Part shown: positions 7,644 through 15,684 of the stretch, in pieces
Numbering within the stretch: the stretch's first letter is position 1
Layout: each line of letters begins with the position of its first letter
NCBI GenBank assembly: GCA_945877005.1
Contig: CAMCQL010000011.1
Location: forward strand, 1 to 19,632
Direction of reading: 5' to 3'
Length of the DNA stretch: 19,632 nt
DNA from: Chryseobacterium gleum
Lineage (GTDB): Bacteria > Bacteroidota > Bacteroidia > Flavobacteriales_D > Crocinitomicaceae
Notes under the pieces: model-generated
Database searches by the model: none
Seen by the model: only the letters and a program-made list of their open reading frames with translations
What the model was told of the DNA's origin: nothing
Made by a program: the position numbers and the translations under genes

Positions 7644-9824
7644 TTAATTCGCCATTTCACTCATAAACTTAATACGCATTAAACGAAGTTCCTCCTCCGA
7701 ATAATCGCCCTCAAATTCTCTATAGGCAGTTGCTAAATCGTCTGTATCTGCATCGTTGAAGTAATCAAAAATTTCCTCTTGATTGTCAGAATCTAAAATA
7801 TCATCTATATAATAATTGATATTAACCCTTGTGCCAGAAGATACAATCGCCTCAATCTCTTCAATAATTTCTTCAAAAGATTTTCCCTGAGCCTTGCCTA
7901 TATCTTCTAAAGGAAGTTTTCTATCAATGTTTTGAATTAATTGCACTTTAAGACCTGATTTGTTTACCAATGACTTTACCACCAAATCTTGAGGTCTTTC
8001 AATGTCATTTTCCTCCACGTAATTTGCAATCAAATCCACAAAAGGCGCACCATATCTAGCCGCTTTACCTGTCCCAACTCCCTGAATATGTGTCAACTCC
8101 TCTATAGTAATCGGATATTGAAAACACATATCTTTGAGTGAAGGTTCTTGAAAGATAACAAACGGCGGAATTTTCATTTGCTTTGAAATTGATTTTCTCA
8201 AATCCATAAGCATATCAAACATCACCTCGTCAAACGCTCCTCCCTTCCCTGCAAGTGTAATATCTTCATTTTCTTCTTCACCTGTAAATACGCGTTCTTT
8301 AATTAAAATAAACGATGTAGGGTTTTCTAAGAAATTTTTTCCTTCAATAGTCAATTTTAAATTCCCAAATGATTCAATGTCTTTAGATAACAATCCGCCT
8401 ACAATTGATTGTCGTATAACAGCATTCCAAAAATGTTCGTCTTTTTCAGATCCTTTCCCAAATAATGGGTTTGCATCGTGTCTATAACTTTTTATTTCAG
8501 AAGTTAAATTACCTGCAACAAAAGCACATAAATGCTTGGCTTTTTGCATCTCCTCTAACGCTTTTACTGATTGTAACAACAAATGAACATACGCTTTACC
8601 TTCGGAACGTTCTCTAGGATGTTTACAATTATCACACATCTTTGAACAATTGTGCTCATCAAAATGCTCTCCAAAATAATGTAAAATATATTTTCTTCTA
8701 CAAACAGAAGTTTCGGTATAAGAAACAATTTCATGCAACAATTGCCTTCCAATCTCTTGTTCTGAAATTGGTTTACCATGCAAGAACTTTTCTAATTTTT
8801 CAATGTCTTTGTAGCTATAAAAAACGACACATTCTCCTTCTCCTCCATCTCTACCTGCGCGACCTGTTTCCTGATAATAACTCTCCAGTGATTTAGGAAT
8901 GTCATGATGAATCACAAATCGGACATCAGGTTTGTCAATTCCCATTCCAAAAGCAATTGTAGCAACAATCACAGTAATCTCATCCATCAAAAACATATCT
9001 TGATGTTTACCTCGAGTTACAGCGTCTAATCCTGCATGGTATGGCAACGCATTAATTCCATTTAACTGGAGTAGTTCAGATAGCTCTTCAACTTTTTTTC
9101 TACTCAAACAATAAATTATTCCTGCCTTCCCTTCTTTCGAACGAATGTATCTAATGATGTCTTTTTCAACATCATTTTTAGGTCTAATTTCATAATACAA
9201 ATTTCCTCTGTTGAACGACGATTTAAAAACTGTTGCATCCAACATATTCAAATTCTTTTGAATATCAATTTGTACTTTAGGTGTTGCAGTAGCAGTTAAA
9301 GCAATGATAGGAACATTAGAAATTTTCTCGAAAATATCTCTCAATCTTCGGTATTCTGGTCTAAAATCATGCCCCCATTCCGAAATACAATGCGCTTCAT
9401 CTATTGCGAAAAAAGAAACATCAACTGTTGTTAAAAAATCAATGTATTCTTGTTTGGTTAAAGATTCAGGCGCGACATACAACAACTTTGTAATTCCCGA
9501 CTGAATATCACTTTTAACTTTTGTAATTTCAGTTTTATTCAGAGAGGAGTTCAAAACGTGTGCAATATTTTCTTCGTTACTAATCGTACGTATTGCATCC
9601 ACTTGATTTTTCATCAATGCTATTAATGGAGAAACAATAATAGCTGTACCATTTGATAATAGGGCAGGTAATTGGTAACACAATGATTTACCTCCACCTG
9701 TAGGCATAATAACAAATGTGTTTTTTCCGTCTAAAATATTCGTAATAATTTCTTCTTGCTTCCCTTTGAAGCTATCAAACCCGAAAAAAGTACGCAATGC
9801 ACCTTTTAGATCAATTTTAACCAT
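7644..9824 (-). CDS. recQ: ATP-dependent DNA helicase RecQ
   Basis: RecQ unwinds DNA 3'->5' in recombination and replication-fork repair. The 726-residue protein has a full helicase core: MPTGGGKS Walker A (40-47), IDEAHCISEWGHDFRPEY with the DEAH box (about 141-158) and its aromatic-rich loop, ALTATATP (175-182), and motif VI QETGRAGRDGGEG (319-331). The zinc site is complete with Cys375, Cys393, Cys397 and Cys400. A winged-helix RQC region (about 410-515) and an HRDC domain (about 535-603) follow. Residues about 610-690 look like the extra C-terminal helix-turn-helix seen in many Bacteroidota RecQ proteins, and an acidic tail ends the protein. The ATG at 9824 gives the usual start just before the Q motif. 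A 270-nt gap separates it from ftsK upstream, so it likely has its own promoter, although no convincing one was found. The secreted-protein gene follows after 10 nt. Confidence 0.96.
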   Translation of the reverse strand: MVKIDLKGALRTFFGFDSFKGKQEEIITNILDGKNTFVIMPTGGGKSLCYQLPALLSNGTAIIVSPLIALMKNQVDAIRTISNEENIAHVLNSSLNKTEITKVKSDIQSGITKLLYVAPESLTKQEYIDFLTTVDVSFFAIDEAHCISEWGHDFRPEYRRLRDIFEKISNVPIIALTATATPKVQIDIQKNLNMLDATVFKSSFNRGNLYYEIRPKNDVEKDIIRYIRSKEGKAGIIYCLSRKKVEELSELLQLNGINALPYHAGLDAVTRGKHQDMFLMDEITVIVATIAFGMGIDKPDVRFVIHHDIPKSLESYYQETGRAGRDGGEGECVVFYSYKDIEKLEKFLHGKPISEQEIGRQLLHEIVSYTETSVCRRKYILHYFGEHFDEHNCSKMCDNCKHPRERSEGKAYVHLLLQSVKALEEMQKAKHLCAFVAGNLTSEIKSYRHDANPLFGKGSEKDEHFWNAVIRQSIVGGLLSKDIESFGNLKLTIEGKNFLENPTSFILIKERVFTGEEENEDITLAGKGGAFDEVMFDMLMDLRKSISKQMKIPPFVIFQEPSLKDMCFQYPITIEELTHIQGVGTGKAARYGAPFVDLIANYVEENDIERPQDLVVKSLVNKSGLKVQLIQNIDRKLPLEDIGKAQGKSFEEIIEEIEAIVSSGTRVNINYYIDDILDSDNQEEIFDYFNDADTDDLATAYREFEGDYSEEELRLMRIKFMSEMAN

Positions 9825-10094
9825 TTCACTAAATTAAATGAACTTATACCGCAATTTACAAAATCTTTCTCTGTTACAATCAATAAAAATGAAATTTATT
9901 TTAAAAACAGTTCCGTTTTAATAACATTGAATCCCGTTCGCTTGAGATACAAACTAATAGTGTGAAACTGAATTTTAAAATCTCTAAAATAACGATAGAG
10001 TCAACTAAGAGTAAATAGACCTTGATTACTGAAGTTTTTTATTCAAAAAATAAACAGAATGATTGTATGTGATCGAAAAAGTCAAAAAATGCAA
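9825..10094. other. ftsK-recQ intergenic spacer
   Basis: This 270-nt AT-rich gap should hold the 3' end of the ftsK transcript and the recQ promoter. I find no exact TAnnTTTG on the minus strand. The nearest candidate is TTG-N18-TAAATTGC (complement of roughly 9851-9879), which has two mismatches in the -7 element. A T6/A6 inverted repeat near 10035-10050 is purely A-T and a poor terminator. No credible small gene, RNA gene or repeat is visible. Confidence 0.5.
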
Positions 10095-12749
10095 CTACAT
10101 CAACCCTTTTGCTCGCAAGTATTCTTCCAATGATTGATCATCAGAAAATAAAACTTCTCTCGCTTTACTTCCCTGAAACGTACCAATGATATTAAACGAT
10201 TCCAGTTGATCTACGATTCTACCCGCTCTATTGTATCCTAATTTAAGCTTACGTTGTAACAAACTCGCTGAACCTTGTTGGTGCATCACAACAATCCTCG
10301 CTGCATCAGCAAACATTGGATCTACATCACCTACTTCAATCCCTCCATCATCATTTCCGCCTTCTCCGGTGTATTCGGGTAATAACAACGCGTCTGGATA
10401 AGCACGTTGATTTCCAATAAACGCACAAATAGCTTCAACTTCGGGAGTATCTACAAAACCACATTGAAGACGAATCGTATCTGACCCCGTTGAAATCAAC
10501 ATATCTCCTCTACCAATTAACTGGTCAGCACCAGATGTATCCAAAATTGTACGAGAGTCGATTTTAGACAATACCCTAAACGCAATTCTTGCAGGGAAAT
10601 TTGCCTTAATCATCCCTGTAATTACATTCACTGATGGACGCTGAGTGGCTACAATAAGATGGATCCCAATTGCCCTTGCTAACTGTGCAATACGTGCAAT
10701 TGGATGCTCAACCTCTTTCCCCGCTGTCATAATTAAATCTGCAAACTCATCAATTAAAACAACAATGTAAGGTAAATATCGATGTCCTTTTTCGGGATTT
10801 AGGCGTCGTGCGATAAATTTAGCATTGTATTCTTTGATTGTTCGAACCTGTGCATCTTTCAACAAACCGTATCGATCATCCATTTCAATACACAATGAGT
10901 TCAACGTATTTACTACTTTAGAAGTATCTGTAATAATGGCATCTTCTTCTCCTGGAAGTTTCGCAAGGAAATGTCTTTCTATGCGATTGTACAAAGTAAG
11001 CTCAACTTTTTTAGGATCCACCAACACAAATTTCACTTGCGCAGGGTGTTTTTTGTATAAAATAGACACTAAAATTGCATTCAATCCAACAGACTTCCCT
11101 TGCCCAGTGGAACCTGCAACTAACAGGTGGGGCATTTTTGTTAAATCAAAAGTATACGTCTCATTCGTAATTGTTTTACCAAGTACAACTGGTAGCTCGT
11201 AATCAGAATTTTGGAACTTTTCTGAGGCTATCAAAGAACGCATTGAAACCATTTGAGGATTGCTGTTTGGTACTTCAATTCCGATAGTTCCTTTACCAGG
11301 AATCGGAGCAATTATCCGAATCCCTAATGCTGAAAGACTTAATGCAATATCGTCTTCTAAGTTTTTTATTTTCGAAATACGCACTCCAGGAGCTGGTACA
11401 ATCTCATATAAAGTCACTGTAGGACCAACCGTTGCTTTAATCTTTGCAATTTCGATTTTATAATGCATGAGTGTTTCAACAATTTTATTTTTATTGTCTT
11501 CTAACTCTTGTTTGCTCACGCTAACTTCATTCCCCCCACCCCAATCTCTTAACAAATCAATTGAAGGAAGTAAATACCCAGGTAAATCAAGCGTAGGGTC
11601 GTAATCCCCATACTCTTGTCGCAATCTATCCGTCTCATTATCGGTTAATTCCTCATCTTTTTCTGGGATTTCAACTAAAAACTCTTCTTCTGTTTCATTT
11701 TCAAATTCTTGATTAGGCACCTCTGTAACTTCCGGTTGCCCCATAACATATTCAGTCTCTAACGAAAAGTCCGGTATTGAAATAGCTTTACCTGGAGTCG
11801 TTTCAAATTCCAGTTCCCCTCCTATTGAACGAAGTTCGTCTTCTTCTATTTCTTGAATAAAAGGAGTTACATCCAAGTCTTCTTGTACCACTTCTTTTGG
11901 AACAGTTTTTGGAATGTATTCCGAAATTACCGCTTCATTTACTGTTTTTTTCTCCTGAAAAATGCTCTGATCTGGAACAACTGTACGTTGAATTCTCAGC
12001 TCATTGACTTCACCAAATTCTTCAGTAGAATTCAAAGAATCCAATTCAGCCTCATCATCAGTACTTGCAAAACGTTGCTGCAATTGCTCCCACAAGATTC
12101 CGAAATTAGGATTGTGTAAACTTACAATAACAGTATATAGAGCCACCATTAATATCAAAAATGCACCAAAACTTCCCAACATGTGCATCAACCAATGATT
12201 GATATAAAAACCAAATGACCCTCCTAAAAAATTTATAATAGTAGAAAAATAGCCCAGAAACATGGATCCCCAAACCATCCAAACCAATGCTACAATTGTG
12301 GTTCGTTGTATCGGCAATAACACAAAATTCGCTAATAATTTCACACCTAAAATGAGTAAAATGAATGGGATTGCAAAGGCAGCTAAACCAAACCAACGAA
12401 AAATTAAAAGATGTGAAATCCATGCCCCAATTTTACCTATCCAATTGGCCACCTCAACCACATTCGATTCAAACATAAATTCCCAAAAACTTTTACCGAG
12501 AACTCTACTTTGATCTTCTTGCCAAGTAAATAAATAAGAAATACAAGATAGAAATGTATAAAATGAGAAGAACAAAACAAACATACCAAGAATAGTAGTA
12601 AACTTTTTTGTGTTCCATCTAAATGAAAATTTCTCCATCCAAGAAGCTTTTTCACTTTCCTGTGTTTTATTTTTTTTCTTCGGTTTTTTCTCTGGTTCAT
12701 CAGATAAAACCTTTTTATCAGGGGCAATAAATTCGTTTTCTAAAGTCAT
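10095..12749 (-). CDS. ftsK: DNA translocase FtsK
   Basis: FtsK is a septum-anchored, ATP-driven DNA pump that clears and aligns chromosome termini and activates XerCD recombination. The 884-residue protein starts with a Lys-rich cytoplasmic segment, then about four membrane spans (near 51-73, 117-140, 150-174, 186-211). A linker of about 180 residues (213-395) is strongly acidic and of low complexity. The motor follows: alpha/beta domains from about 410, Walker A AGSTGQGKS (545-553), Walker B VVLIDEFADLI (663-673), and LARAIGIHLIVATQRPSVNV with TILDTSGADQLIGRGDML. Residues about 808-884 are the winged-helix gamma domain (AARIVVMHQQGSASLLQRKL, YNRAGRIVDQLE) that reads polarity sequences on DNA. 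The family assignment is secure. The upstream clpC terminator suggests a separate promoter between 12750 and 12866; the best match there, TATCTTCG (complement of 12766-12773), lacks a well-spaced -33 element. Confidence 0.96.
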   Translation of the reverse strand: MTLENEFIAPDKKVLSDEPEKKPKKKNKTQESEKASWMEKFSFRWNTKKFTTILGMFVLFFSFYTFLSCISYLFTWQEDQSRVLGKSFWEFMFESNVVEVANWIGKIGAWISHLLIFRWFGLAAFAIPFILLILGVKLLANFVLLPIQRTTIVALVWMVWGSMFLGYFSTIINFLGGSFGFYINHWLMHMLGSFGAFLILMVALYTVIVSLHNPNFGILWEQLQQRFASTDDEAELDSLNSTEEFGEVNELRIQRTVVPDQSIFQEKKTVNEAVISEYIPKTVPKEVVQEDLDVTPFIQEIEEDELRSIGGELEFETTPGKAISIPDFSLETEYVMGQPEVTEVPNQEFENETEEEFLVEIPEKDEELTDNETDRLRQEYGDYDPTLDLPGYLLPSIDLLRDWGGGNEVSVSKQELEDNKNKIVETLMHYKIEIAKIKATVGPTVTLYEIVPAPGVRISKIKNLEDDIALSLSALGIRIIAPIPGKGTIGIEVPNSNPQMVSMRSLIASEKFQNSDYELPVVLGKTITNETYTFDLTKMPHLLVAGSTGQGKSVGLNAILVSILYKKHPAQVKFVLVDPKKVELTLYNRIERHFLAKLPGEEDAIITDTSKVVNTLNSLCIEMDDRYGLLKDAQVRTIKEYNAKFIARRLNPEKGHRYLPYIVVLIDEFADLIMTAGKEVEHPIARIAQLARAIGIHLIVATQRPSVNVITGMIKANFPARIAFRVLSKIDSRTILDTSGADQLIGRGDMLISTGSDTIRLQCGFVDTPEVEAICAFIGNQRAYPDALLLPEYTGEGGNDDGGIEVGDVDPMFADAARIVVMHQQGSASLLQRKLKLGYNRAGRIVDQLESFNIIGTFQGSKAREVLFSDDQSLEEYLRAKGLM

Positions 12750-12866
12750 AATTCAAAATATCTTACGAAGATAAAAGGATTTATTTTCAAGTAAGCCTAA
12801 TTACAGCATGAAGTATACACATTACTATGTTAAAGAAGTGCTGTTTTGAAATTCAATTTTCTACAA

Positions 12867-12902
12867 ACAAAAAAGCTGGCGAAAATTACCAGCTTTTTTT
12901 TA
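12867..12902 (-). terminator. Intrinsic terminator downstream of clpC (symmetrical)
   Basis: The arms AAAAAGCTGG and CCAGCTTTTT (about 12870-12879 and 12889-12898) form a strong stem around a 9-nt loop. An A-run lies on the left and a T-run on the right, so either strand yields a GC-containing stem followed by U residues. It lies about 40 nt beyond the clpC stop and separates clpC from ftsK on the minus strand. No plus-strand gene reads into it here. Confidence 0.85.
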
Positions 12903-12936
12903 TAAATTTCAATTCCGATCAAATGAATTCAATTGA

Positions 12937-15468
12937 CTATTCTTTCGATTTAGACTTTGTTTTAGGTGCATCATTGGAAGTTATTTTAACAGTTAACTCC
13001 GACTGGCCTTCTTCTAAATCGATTGAAATTAAATCTCCTTCTTTCAAATTTGATCTGATAATCTCTTCTGCGAGAGGATCTTCGATGTATTTTTGAATTG
13101 CTCGTTTTAACGGGCGTGCTCCAAATTTCTCATCGTATCCTTTATCACAAATAAAATCTTTTGCTTTATCCGTCAATTCAATCTTATATCCTAAATTATT
13201 GATACGTCCGTACAATTTATCCAATTCAAGATCAATAATTTTATGAATGTCTTCACGCGATAACGATTTAAACATAATCATATCATCGATACGATTTAAA
13301 AATTCAGGAGAAAACGCTTTTCTTAGTGCATTCTGAATCACAACTTTCGAATTGTCTTCTTTTTGGTCAGATTGTGCTTTTGTACCAAAACCTACACCAG
13401 TACCAAAATCCGCCAACTGACGCGCACCAATGTTAGAAGTCATGATTAAAATAGTATTCTTGAAATCAATTTTACGACCCAATCCATCGGTCATATGACC
13501 GTCATCCAATACTTGTAATAACAAATTAAAAACATCGGGATGGGCTTTTTCAATTTCATCTAATAAAATAATAGAATAAGGCTTTCTTCTTACTTTCTCC
13601 GTCAATTGACCTCCTTCTTCGTAACCAACATATCCAGGAGGCGCTCCAACCAATCTTGAAATTGAAAATTTCTCCATGTATTCAGACATATCAATACGAA
13701 TCAAAGAATCTTCAGAATCGAACAAATATTTAGATAGAACTTTAGCTAATTGCGTTTTACCAACTCCTGTTGGTCCTAAAAAGAAGAACGAACCAATTGG
13801 TTTATTTGGATCTTTTAACCCTGCTCTATTTCGTTGAATGGCTTTAACAATTTTTTGAACCGCTTCATCTTGCCCGATCACTTTCCCTTTCAATTCATCT
13901 GCCATGTGAACCAAACGACCACTTTCTTTTTGAGCGATTCTTGTAACAGGAACACCACACATCATAGAAACAACCTCAGCAACATGCTCTTCTGTAACTT
14001 GGACACGATGAATTTTACTTTCATCTTCCCACTTCTTTTTTGCAAGTTCTAATTGATCTTGCAACTTACGTTCATCATCTCTTAATTTTGCCGCTTCTTC
14101 ATATTGTTGAGATTTAATCACTTCAGTTTTCTTATCTTTCAATAATTCTATCTGACCTTCAATCTCTATAATTTCTTGCGGTACATTGATATTTGTAATA
14201 TGCACTCTAGAACCCACTTCGTCCAACGCATCAATTGCCTTATCTGGCAAATGACGGTCACTAATATACCTGTCTGTTAACTTTACACAAGCTGAAATCG
14301 CTTCAGGTGTATAGTTTACCATGTGGTGTTCTTCGTACTTTTCTTTGATGTTATTCAATATTTGAACTGTTTCTTCAACCGTTGTAGGATCAATGATTAC
14401 CTTTTGAAAACGTCGTTCTAAGGCACCGTCTTTCTCAATGTATTGACGATATTCATCCAAAGTTGTAGCACCAATCACCTGCATCTCACCTCTAGCTAAC
14501 GCTGGTTTAAACATGTTTGAAGCATCTAAAGAACCACTCGCACCACCAGCACCAATGATTGTATGAATCTCATCTATGAATAAAATAATGTCAGGATTTT
14601 TTTCAATCTCAGCCATCACTGCCTTCATTCGCTCTTCAAACTGTCCACGGTATTTTGTTCCAGCAACCAAAGAAGCAAGGTCTAACGAAATAATGCGTTT
14701 ATTGAATAAAATACGCGAAACTTTTCTTTGAACTATTCTCAAAGCAAGACCTTCAGCAATAGCACTTTTACCTACACCAGGCTCACCAATTAAAATTGGA
14801 TTATTCTTCTTTCTCCTTGAAAGAATTTGACTTACGCGCTCGATTTCTTTTTCACGACCAACAATTGGATCTAATCGACCCACTTCAGCCATTTTAGTTA
14901 AATCTCGACCAAAGTTATCTAAAACCGGTGTTTTTGACTTAGGATCTGCAGATTTACGTTGTGCTGCCCCGAAATTTTCAGAATCCTCATCGGATGCGCC
15001 AGGAAATTCAGCTTTGGGTAATGTTTCGTTTTTCATCATCGTGTCTAATTCTTCTTTAATATTTTCGTATATAATGCCATATTTGTTTAGTACTGCTGTA
15101 GTCACACAACTTTCTTCCTTTAAAATTGAAAGCAATAAGTGTTGTGTACCGATACTTGGACTTTTAAATAATTTAGCCTCCAAGAAAGACATTTTCAAGA
15201 CTCTTTCCGCTTGCTTTACCAAAGGAATATTTGCAGCTACAGGAACATTCGTTGCAACATTTTTTTTTACTCCCACCTCAATTTCAGTTCTTATTTTAGA
15301 AATATCTAAGTTAAAAGACGATAACAACTTAATTGCTGTTCCTTCACCTTCTCGAATCATCCCTAACAAAATATGCTCAACTGCAATGCATGAACAACCC
15401 AAACGAAGCGCTTCTTCCCTACTGTAACTAATCACATCTTTGACCCTCGGAGAAAATTTCGCTTCCAT
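12937..15468 (-). CDS. clpC: ATP-dependent Clp protease ATP-binding subunit ClpC
   Basis: ClpC is a Hsp100 unfoldase that feeds proteins to the ClpP peptidase. The 843-residue protein has the double Clp_N repeat (about 1-145), AAA-1 with Walker A GEPGVGKS (228-235) and Walker B ILFIDEIH (about 295-302), and an arginine-rich region. A coiled middle part follows with a UVR motif (about 450-475, QYEEAAKLRDDE) that marks ClpC rather than ClpA or ClpB. AAA-2 has Walker A GPTGVGKT (565-572) and LLDEIEKAHPDVFN. The tripeptide VGF (692-694, in GTGVGFGT) is the ClpP-docking loop, as in other ClpC proteins. The C-terminal tail is Lys/Ser-rich. No adaptor or repressor gene (mecA, ctsR) is adjacent and I saw no CIRCE or CtsR-type operator. 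It is divergent from gyrA across 216 nt and has a promoter-like site and its own terminator. Confidence 0.95.
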   Translation of the reverse strand: MEAKFSPRVKDVISYSREEALRLGCSCIAVEHILLGMIREGEGTAIKLLSSFNLDISKIRTEIEVGVKKNVATNVPVAANIPLVKQAERVLKMSFLEAKLFKSPSIGTQHLLLSILKEESCVTTAVLNKYGIIYENIKEELDTMMKNETLPKAEFPGASDEDSENFGAAQRKSADPKSKTPVLDNFGRDLTKMAEVGRLDPIVGREKEIERVSQILSRRKKNNPILIGEPGVGKSAIAEGLALRIVQRKVSRILFNKRIISLDLASLVAGTKYRGQFEERMKAVMAEIEKNPDIILFIDEIHTIIGAGGASGSLDASNMFKPALARGEMQVIGATTLDEYRQYIEKDGALERRFQKVIIDPTTVEETVQILNNIKEKYEEHHMVNYTPEAISACVKLTDRYISDRHLPDKAIDALDEVGSRVHITNINVPQEIIEIEGQIELLKDKKTEVIKSQQYEEAAKLRDDERKLQDQLELAKKKWEDESKIHRVQVTEEHVAEVVSMMCGVPVTRIAQKESGRLVHMADELKGKVIGQDEAVQKIVKAIQRNRAGLKDPNKPIGSFFFLGPTGVGKTQLAKVLSKYLFDSEDSLIRIDMSEYMEKFSISRLVGAPPGYVGYEEGGQLTEKVRRKPYSIILLDEIEKAHPDVFNLLLQVLDDGHMTDGLGRKIDFKNTILIMTSNIGARQLADFGTGVGFGTKAQSDQKEDNSKVVIQNALRKAFSPEFLNRIDDMIMFKSLSREDIHKIIDLELDKLYGRINNLGYKIELTDKAKDFICDKGYDEKFGARPLKRAIQKYIEDPLAEEIIRSNLKEGDLISIDLEEGQSELTVKITSNDAPKTKSKSKE

Positions 15469-15684
15469 ATCTAAAAGTTTGCGCTAAATAAACAAATAAT
15501 TAAGCAACAACAAAAATAAAACTATTAAATTGTTAATAACTTCAAAAAAACGTCAATTTTCCACAGGTTTTTGTTAGTAATTCAATACGGAGTACAATCT
15601 TACCTATTAATATATTTCATATATTCGAACCTTTGTTTTAAACTACTTTTTTCTAAGTAAAACCCTTTAAATTAAGCAATAAAT
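15469..15684. other. Divergent clpC-gyrA intergenic region
   Basis: This 216-nt AT-rich gap must hold promoters for both genes. The clpC side has the promoter listed separately. For gyrA, TATATTTC (15611-15618) and TATATTCG (15620-15627) are one-mismatch matches to TAnnTTTG, but neither has a TTG at the right distance, so no gyrA promoter is called. A DnaA-box-like TTTTCCACA occurs at 15557-15565. No gene is visible here. Confidence 0.5.
15511..15546 (-). promoter_or_regulatory. Predicted Bacteroidota promoter for clpC
   Basis: On the minus strand TATTTTTG (complement of 15511-15518) matches TAnnTTTG exactly. A TTTG (complement of 15543-15546) lies 24 nt upstream, one nucleotide beyond the usual 17-23 nt range. 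Transcription would begin near 15505, leaving a leader of about 35-40 nt before the clpC ATG. The distance to the gene fits well; the -33 spacing is the weak point. Confidence 0.45.

Noticed and set aside
9889..9921. Ten-codon frame MKFILKTVPF in the ftsK-recQ spacer
   Set aside because: It is too short to support, with no ribosome binding site or conservation evidence.
10034..10056. T6/A6 inverted repeat downstream of ftsK
   Set aside because: The stem is purely A-T, expected by chance in this AT-rich spacer; no GC pairs support a terminator.
12827..13096. Plus-strand open frame across the clpC terminator and 3' end
   Set aside because: It runs through the terminator hairpin and lies antisense to conserved clpC codons, so it is a shadow.
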